Source of the DNA: CAMCSH01 sp043748535
Lineage (GTDB): Bacteria > Verrucomicrobiota > Lentisphaeria > Lentisphaerales > Lentisphaeraceae
Direction: 5' to 3'
DNA length: 9,660 nt
Assembly: GCA_043748535.1 (NCBI GenBank)
Contig: JAYTMY010000298.1
Span: 1-9,660, forward strand
Below the pieces are notes generated by a model. The model was given only the letters and a program-made list of their open reading frames with translations, did not search any database and was not told the origin of the DNA. Position numbers and translations under genes: made by a program. Shown piece by piece: positions 6,340 to 9,660 of this stretch (positions are counted from its first letter, which is position 1; each line of letters begins with the position of its first letter).

Positions 6340-7185
6340 TCACTTGACCTTGCGCGATGCCGCCGGGCTGATGCCGAAGCGCTTCTTGTAGACCCGTATG
6401 AAGTAGTTGCCGTCGCTGAAGCCGCAGCGCGAGGCGACCTGGGCGATCAGGTCGCTGCTGCTGCCGAGCAAGTCCTGGGCGCGGTCGAGGCGGCGGCGCA
6501 GCAGGTATTCCATCGGACGGATGCCGATGTGCTTGCGAAAGAGGTCGGAGAAATAGGTCGGATCGAGCTCGGCGGCGGCGGCGAGATCGGCCAGAGCCAG
6601 AGGCCGATGGAGATTGACTTCGATGAACTCGAAAACCCGCGAGAAACGCAGCATCTGCGGCTGCGGCCGAGCCTCGACCAGGAAGGGGGCGAGGAGGAGG
6701 CGTAGGACGCCATCGGCGACCAGTCGCTGCTGGGGACTGAGGCTATCGTTGCGTCCCTGCCAGACCTGGTCGTTGTAGCGCGGGTCGTTGGCATCGACAT
6801 TGCTCAGGGCGAAGGACGGAAAATGCTGCAGCAGTTCATCGCCGAGGGCCAGATCGAGAGGACGCAAAGGCCGGCGCGACGGCAAGCTATAAGCGGCGGC
6901 CAATTCTTCGCCGCCGGAGCCGGCGCGGAAGAGGATGTAGTGCTGCTCGCACTGGTTCTTGCAGCTGTAGTCGACCGGGACAAAAGGCGGCACGAGATAG
7001 ACCGATCCCGGCCGCATGATCAGGGTTTCGCCATTAAAAACAGCCTGCTGCTGGCCGTCGTGAATCAGGAAGAGACGGGTGAAGGGGCTGACATGGCCTT
7101 GGTAGGACCACCAGTTCCCCACCCGAAGTCGATCGGTGGCGAAGATCTGAAACTGCAGGCTGGCGGACTCGGGACTGTTGTTCAT
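6340..7185 (-). CDS. AraC-family transcriptional regulator
   Basis: A 281-residue two-domain regulator. The N-terminal half (about residues 15-95) looks like the cupin-type ligand-sensing domain of AraC regulators; RPGSVYLVPPFVPVDYSC (58-75) matches the usual proline-rich strand of that fold. The C-terminal AraC DNA-binding domain has two helix-turn-helix units: LALADLAAAAELDPTYFSDL (196-215) and DLIAQVASRCGFSDGNYFIR (245-264), followed by the typical tail VYKKRFGISPAASRK. Such proteins usually sense a sugar or its derivative and activate nearby catabolic genes. The gene diverges from the DUF5703 lipoprotein gene across a 131-bp gap, so I infer that it controls that gene and perhaps itself. 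The start at 7185 has AGGT 6 nt upstream. The ligand cannot be read from the sequence. Confidence 0.93.
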   Translation of the reverse strand: MNNSPESASLQFQIFATDRLRVGNWWSYQGHVSPFTRLFLIHDGQQQAVFNGETLIMRPGSVYLVPPFVPVDYSCKNQCEQHYILFRAGSGGEELAAAYSLPSRRPLRPLDLALGDELLQHFPSFALSNVDANDPRYNDQVWQGRNDSLSPQQRLVADGVLRLLLAPFLVEARPQPQMLRFSRVFEFIEVNLHRPLALADLAAAAELDPTYFSDLFRKHIGIRPMEYLLRRRLDRAQDLLGSSSDLIAQVASRCGFSDGNYFIRVYKKRFGISPAASRKVK

Positions 7186-7199
7186 GCTTTGACCTGTTC

Positions 7200-7229
7200 T
7201 TGCAATGACGAAGTGATGTCCAGTATAAT
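7200..7229 (+). promoter_or_regulatory. Promoter-like element for the DUF5703 gene, overlapping a reverse -10
   Basis: On the plus strand TTGCAA (7200-7205) is followed after 18 nt by a perfect TATAAT (7224-7229); transcription would begin near 7236, giving a leader of about 80 nt. On the minus strand TATACT (7227-7222), a 5/6 match to the -10 box, overlaps it and could serve the AraC gene, though its -35 is poor. I see no clear paired direct repeats to call as the AraC operator. This 131-bp gap (7186-7316) is the only sizeable gene-free stretch on the right side. Confidence 0.45.
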
Positions 7230-7302
7230 CTGTGAAATATGCTGCGCCAGAGACGGAACAGCTAGCGCCTTGGTGGACTCGGAATCGACAAGACCAAATA
7301 CC

Positions 7303-7308
7303 GGAGAG
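7303..7308 (+). promoter_or_regulatory. Shine-Dalgarno for the DUF5703 lipoprotein
   Basis: GGAGAG lies 8 nt (10 nt counted from GGAG) before the ATG at 7317. With the signal peptide that starts exactly there, it supports this start codon. Confidence 0.6.
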
Positions 7309-7316
7309 AAGCCCAC

Positions 7317-9548
7317 ATGAAAATCCCCGTCTTGATCAGCTGCCTGCTGTTGACCTTGAGCTCCTGCCAAAGCACCGTCTCAACGGCGAGCCCGGCCCCG
7401 GTCGAACTCGATGCCGAGAACGTCATCTGGAATTCGCCAAGCCTCGATTCGCACGGTTCGATGCCCCTCGGCAACGGCCAGACCGTGCTCAACGTCTGGG
7501 TCGAAAAAGGCAGTGGCGACTTGATGATCCTCCTCGCCCGCAGCGACTCCCTGTCCGAGATCTGCCGCTTCCTCAAGCTCGGCCGGCTGCGCGTCCACAT
7601 CGACGGCAATCCGCTGGCCGGCGCTGATTTCAAGCAGGAGTTGATCTTGCGCGAAGGCCGGATTCAGATCAGCGGCGGCGGCGTCGCCCTCAGCGTTCTG
7701 GTCGATGCCGAAGCGCAGGTGGTGCACATAATGGGAGCCAACCTGAAGGCAGGAAAACCCTTGAGCGTCTCCGCCAAGATCGAAAATTGGCGCGATGCCG
7801 AGCGACAATTGCCGGCGGCGGAACATGGCTCGAGCTGGACCACGCACGACGCGCCCTTTCCTCTGATCGAAAGCGGCGACCGCTTTTCCCCCTCGCCCAA
7901 GGCCATCGTCTGGTATCACCGAAACGAGACCTCGGTGGTGCCGAAGCTGCTCGAAACCCAGTCCTTGACCGGAGCCAAAGGAGCCTTTGATCCCTTGCTG
8001 CACCGGACCTTCGGCGGCCATCTCAGCGGCGCCGGCTTCACTCCCAGCGGCGAGCGCGAATTGCGTAGCGCGCAAAATCAGTCGAGCTTCGCCCTCACCT
8101 TGGCCACCCATACAGCCCAGACCGACACCGCCGAAGCTTGGCTGAAGCAAGTCGAAAACGAAGCAGCGAAATCGAGCGACTACGCCCGGGCTTTGCGCCG
8201 GACGCAAAACTGGTGGTCGCAATTCTGGGCTCGTTCCTGGGTGCTCACCGGCGACGAGACGATAACCCGCGGCTACACCCTGCAGCGCTACGCTCAGGCG
8301 ATCCAGGGGCGCGGCAGCTACCCGATCAAGTTCAACGGCGGCTTCTTCAACATGGAAGCGAATGGCTTCTCCGCCGACTGGCGCAACTGGGGCGACTGCT
8401 ACTGGTGGCAGAACACCCGCCACATGTATCACCCGATGCTCGCTTGTGGCGACATCGACCTGATGCAGCCGCTGTTCAAGATGTACGAGGACGCGGTGCC
8501 CTTGGCCGAATCACGCACGGCGAAATACCACGGCGCCCGGGGCGCGTATTTCCCCGAAACCATGACTCTCTTCGGCACCTACGGCGGCGACTATGTCTGG
8601 GACCGCCGCGGCAAGCAGCCTTCCGAGGTTGGTTGCCCCTGGTGGGACAAGGCCTGGAACCAAGGGCCCGAGCTGGTGGCGCTGATGCTCGACCGCTACG
8701 ATTACACCCACGACAAAGCCTTCCTGAAAAACCAAGTCCTGCCGATGGCCGTCAGCGTCCTCGACTACTTCGACAGCCGCTTCAAAAAAGATGCTGAGGG
8801 CAAGATCCTGATTGACCCGACCCAGGCGGTCGAAACCTATTGGCACGGCGTGGTCAACGACGCCCCGACGGTAGCGGGCCTGGTCAACCTCAGCCGACGC
8901 CTGAACGCCTTGCCGGCGGATTGCTTAAATCCGGCGCAGCGCGAGCTCTTCACCCGCATCGCTGCAGCGTGTCCGCCCATCCCGGTGGAAGGCAGCGGTG
9001 CCACTCGCCAGCTGGCTCTGGCAGCGAAGTACAATCCGCAGCGCAGTAACTGCGAGAATCCCGAGACCTACGCCATCTGGCCCTATCGCGAAGTTTCCCT
9101 CAGCCGTCCCGAGCTTCTCGCCGAGGGCCGCCAGGCCTACGCCAAACGCCAATCCCAGCTGCCCAACGGCTGGGGTTACGATGGCAACGTTGCCGCCCTG
9201 CTCGGCTTGACCGATGAAGCCGAGCGCATCCTCCAGATCAAATGCGCCAACTCCAATCCTGGCTACCGCTGGCCCGCCACTTGGGGACCCAACTTCGACT
9301 GGCTGCCCGACCAGAACCACGGCGGCAATCTGCTCGAGACCACCAACCTGATGCTCCTGCAAGGCGAGAGCGGCGGCAAGATCCTGCTGCTGCCCGCCTG
9401 GCCGAAGGCCTGGGACGTCAGCTTCAAGCTCCATGCGCCGGATGCGACCACGGTAGAATGCGTCTATCGAGGCGGCAAGATCCTCAAGCTCGAAGTGACG
9501 CCGAAAGAGCGAGCCAAGGATGTGGTGCTGCCGGAGTATCTCAGATGA
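7317..9548 (+). CDS. DUF5703-domain lipoprotein, putative glycoside hydrolase with (alpha/alpha)6-barrel
   Basis: A 743-residue exported protein. It starts with a short lipoprotein signal peptide: Lys2, a hydrophobic stretch, and the lipobox LSSC with Cys17 as the predicted acylated residue. The next part (about 35-290) reads as a DUF5703 N-terminal beta-sandwich domain: WNSPSLDSHGSMPLGNGQ (38-55) and LKLGRLRV (86-93). The middle, from about residue 295, resembles the alpha-barrel of GH95/GH65-like enzymes and is rich in aromatic residues: FNGGFFNMEANG (339-350), WGDCYWWQNTR (358-368), YFPETM (411-416). The C-terminus (ILLLPAWPKAW and after) looks like the usual small beta domain. I infer that it cleaves a plant, algal or host glycan at the cell envelope. 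The substrate and catalytic acids are not certain; Glu414 and Asp360 are only candidates. The divergent AraC gene suggests induction by a sugar. No transporter or other glycan gene is beside it in the window. Confidence 0.85.
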   Translation: MKIPVLISCLLLTLSSCQSTVSTASPAPVELDAENVIWNSPSLDSHGSMPLGNGQTVLNVWVEKGSGDLMILLARSDSLSEICRFLKLGRLRVHIDGNPLAGADFKQELILREGRIQISGGGVALSVLVDAEAQVVHIMGANLKAGKPLSVSAKIENWRDAERQLPAAEHGSSWTTHDAPFPLIESGDRFSPSPKAIVWYHRNETSVVPKLLETQSLTGAKGAFDPLLHRTFGGHLSGAGFTPSGERELRSAQNQSSFALTLATHTAQTDTAEAWLKQVENEAAKSSDYARALRRTQNWWSQFWARSWVLTGDETITRGYTLQRYAQAIQGRGSYPIKFNGGFFNMEANGFSADWRNWGDCYWWQNTRHMYHPMLACGDIDLMQPLFKMYEDAVPLAESRTAKYHGARGAYFPETMTLFGTYGGDYVWDRRGKQPSEVGCPWWDKAWNQGPELVALMLDRYDYTHDKAFLKNQVLPMAVSVLDYFDSRFKKDAEGKILIDPTQAVETYWHGVVNDAPTVAGLVNLSRRLNALPADCLNPAQRELFTRIAAACPPIPVEGSGATRQLALAAKYNPQRSNCENPETYAIWPYREVSLSRPELLAEGRQAYAKRQSQLPNGWGYDGNVAALLGLTDEAERILQIKCANSNPGYRWPATWGPNFDWLPDQNHGGNLLETTNLMLLQGESGGKILLLPAWPKAWDVSFKLHAPDATTVECVYRGGKILKLEVTPKERAKDVVLPEYLR

Positions 9549-9549
9549 T

Positions 9550-9576
9550 ACAGCGGTCGAGCCTAAAAACCGCTGT
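9550..9576. other. Inverted repeat just after the DUF5703 gene
   Basis: ACAGCGGT (9550-9557) and ACCGCTGT (9569-9576) form a perfect 8-bp stem with an 11-nt loop, starting right after the stop codon at 9546-9548. No T-run follows, so it is not a canonical intrinsic terminator. It may protect the 3' end of the transcript. A second, palindromic element, TTGAGCTCAA, lies at 9586-9595. Confidence 0.5.
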
Positions 9577-9605
9577 CGAACTTGATTGAGCTCAACTGCA
9601 GCTCG

Positions 9606-9628
9606 ACCCCAAAGGGGTTTCAGATTTT
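9606..9628 (+). terminator. Possible intrinsic terminator downstream of the DUF5703 gene
   Basis: ACCCC (9606-9610), loop AAA and GGGGT (9614-9618) form a short GC hairpin followed by a T-rich stretch (TT, then CAGATTTT to 9628). The stem is only 5 bp and the T-run is broken, so the call is tentative. The remaining bases to 9660 show no gene that I can recognise. Confidence 0.4.
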
Positions 9629-9660
9629 AGCCCAGGGTTAAGCCGCATCGGCGACACCCT

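Noticed and set aside
4828..6705. Long plus-strand open frame of 625 codons opposite prfC and the AraC gene
   Set aside because: It is antisense to two clearly conserved proteins; the translation is a low-complexity run of Gly, Ala, Val, Asp and Glu, typical of the strand opposite high-GC genes.
7380..8432. Minus-strand open frame of 350 codons opposite the DUF5703 gene
   Set aside because: It lies wholly antisense to a protein with a signal peptide and recognisable domains, and has no recognisable motifs of its own.

Overview
The window looks like a chromosomal segment from a fairly high-GC Gram-negative bacterium. One gene encodes a lipobox-bearing exported protein of the DUF5703 / glycoside-hydrolase-like type. 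Together with a dispersed GC-rich palindromic repeat that even sits inside a gene, this makes Verrucomicrobiota (Opitutae-like) my best guess. That assignment is inference from gene content and general memory of such genomes; there is no rRNA or other marker here to prove it.

Layout. Five genes lie in a row on the minus strand, and one divergent gene lies on the plus strand at the right. In order of minus-strand transcription (right to left) they are: an AraC-family regulator (7185-6340), peptide chain release factor 3 prfC (6273-4687), a type I restriction R subunit hsdR of the EcoEI type (4668-1783), a Panacea/SocA-type (DUF4065) putative antitoxin (1611-1168) and a Fic-family protein (1186-98). 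Transcribed rightward from the AraC gene is a 743-residue DUF5703-domain lipoprotein with a glycoside-hydrolase-like (alpha/alpha)6 region (7317-9548). It is followed by hairpins, one of them terminator-like.

Working units. (1) The AraC regulator and the DUF5703 lipoprotein form a divergent pair with overlapping promoter-like elements, typical of sugar-inducible catabolic genes. (2) prfC is a housekeeping translation gene, yet hsdR starts only 18 bp after it on the same strand, with no hsdM or hsdS in view. (3) The Panacea and fic genes overlap by 19 bp and make a candidate toxin-antitoxin pair with a possible promoter of its own. Any hsdM/hsdS would have to lie left of position 1 or elsewhere in the genome.

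The most unusual content is a 29-bp palindromic repeat with the stem CCCACC/GGTGGG. It occurs as a tandem array of about 39-bp period right after the fic stop codon (1-96), as a 38-bp-period array abutting the hsdR stop codon (1678-1782), as a single copy inside hsdR (2505-2533), and as an inverted pair inside hsdR (2647-2725). The intragenic copies keep the reading frame and add about 10 and 26 residues to the C-terminal region of HsdR. The repeat has no stop codon in any of its six frames. The two arrays bracket the Panacea-fic pair. This is a REP/REPIN-like element that also behaves as a protein-embedded repeat, and it is the part of the window most worth following up.
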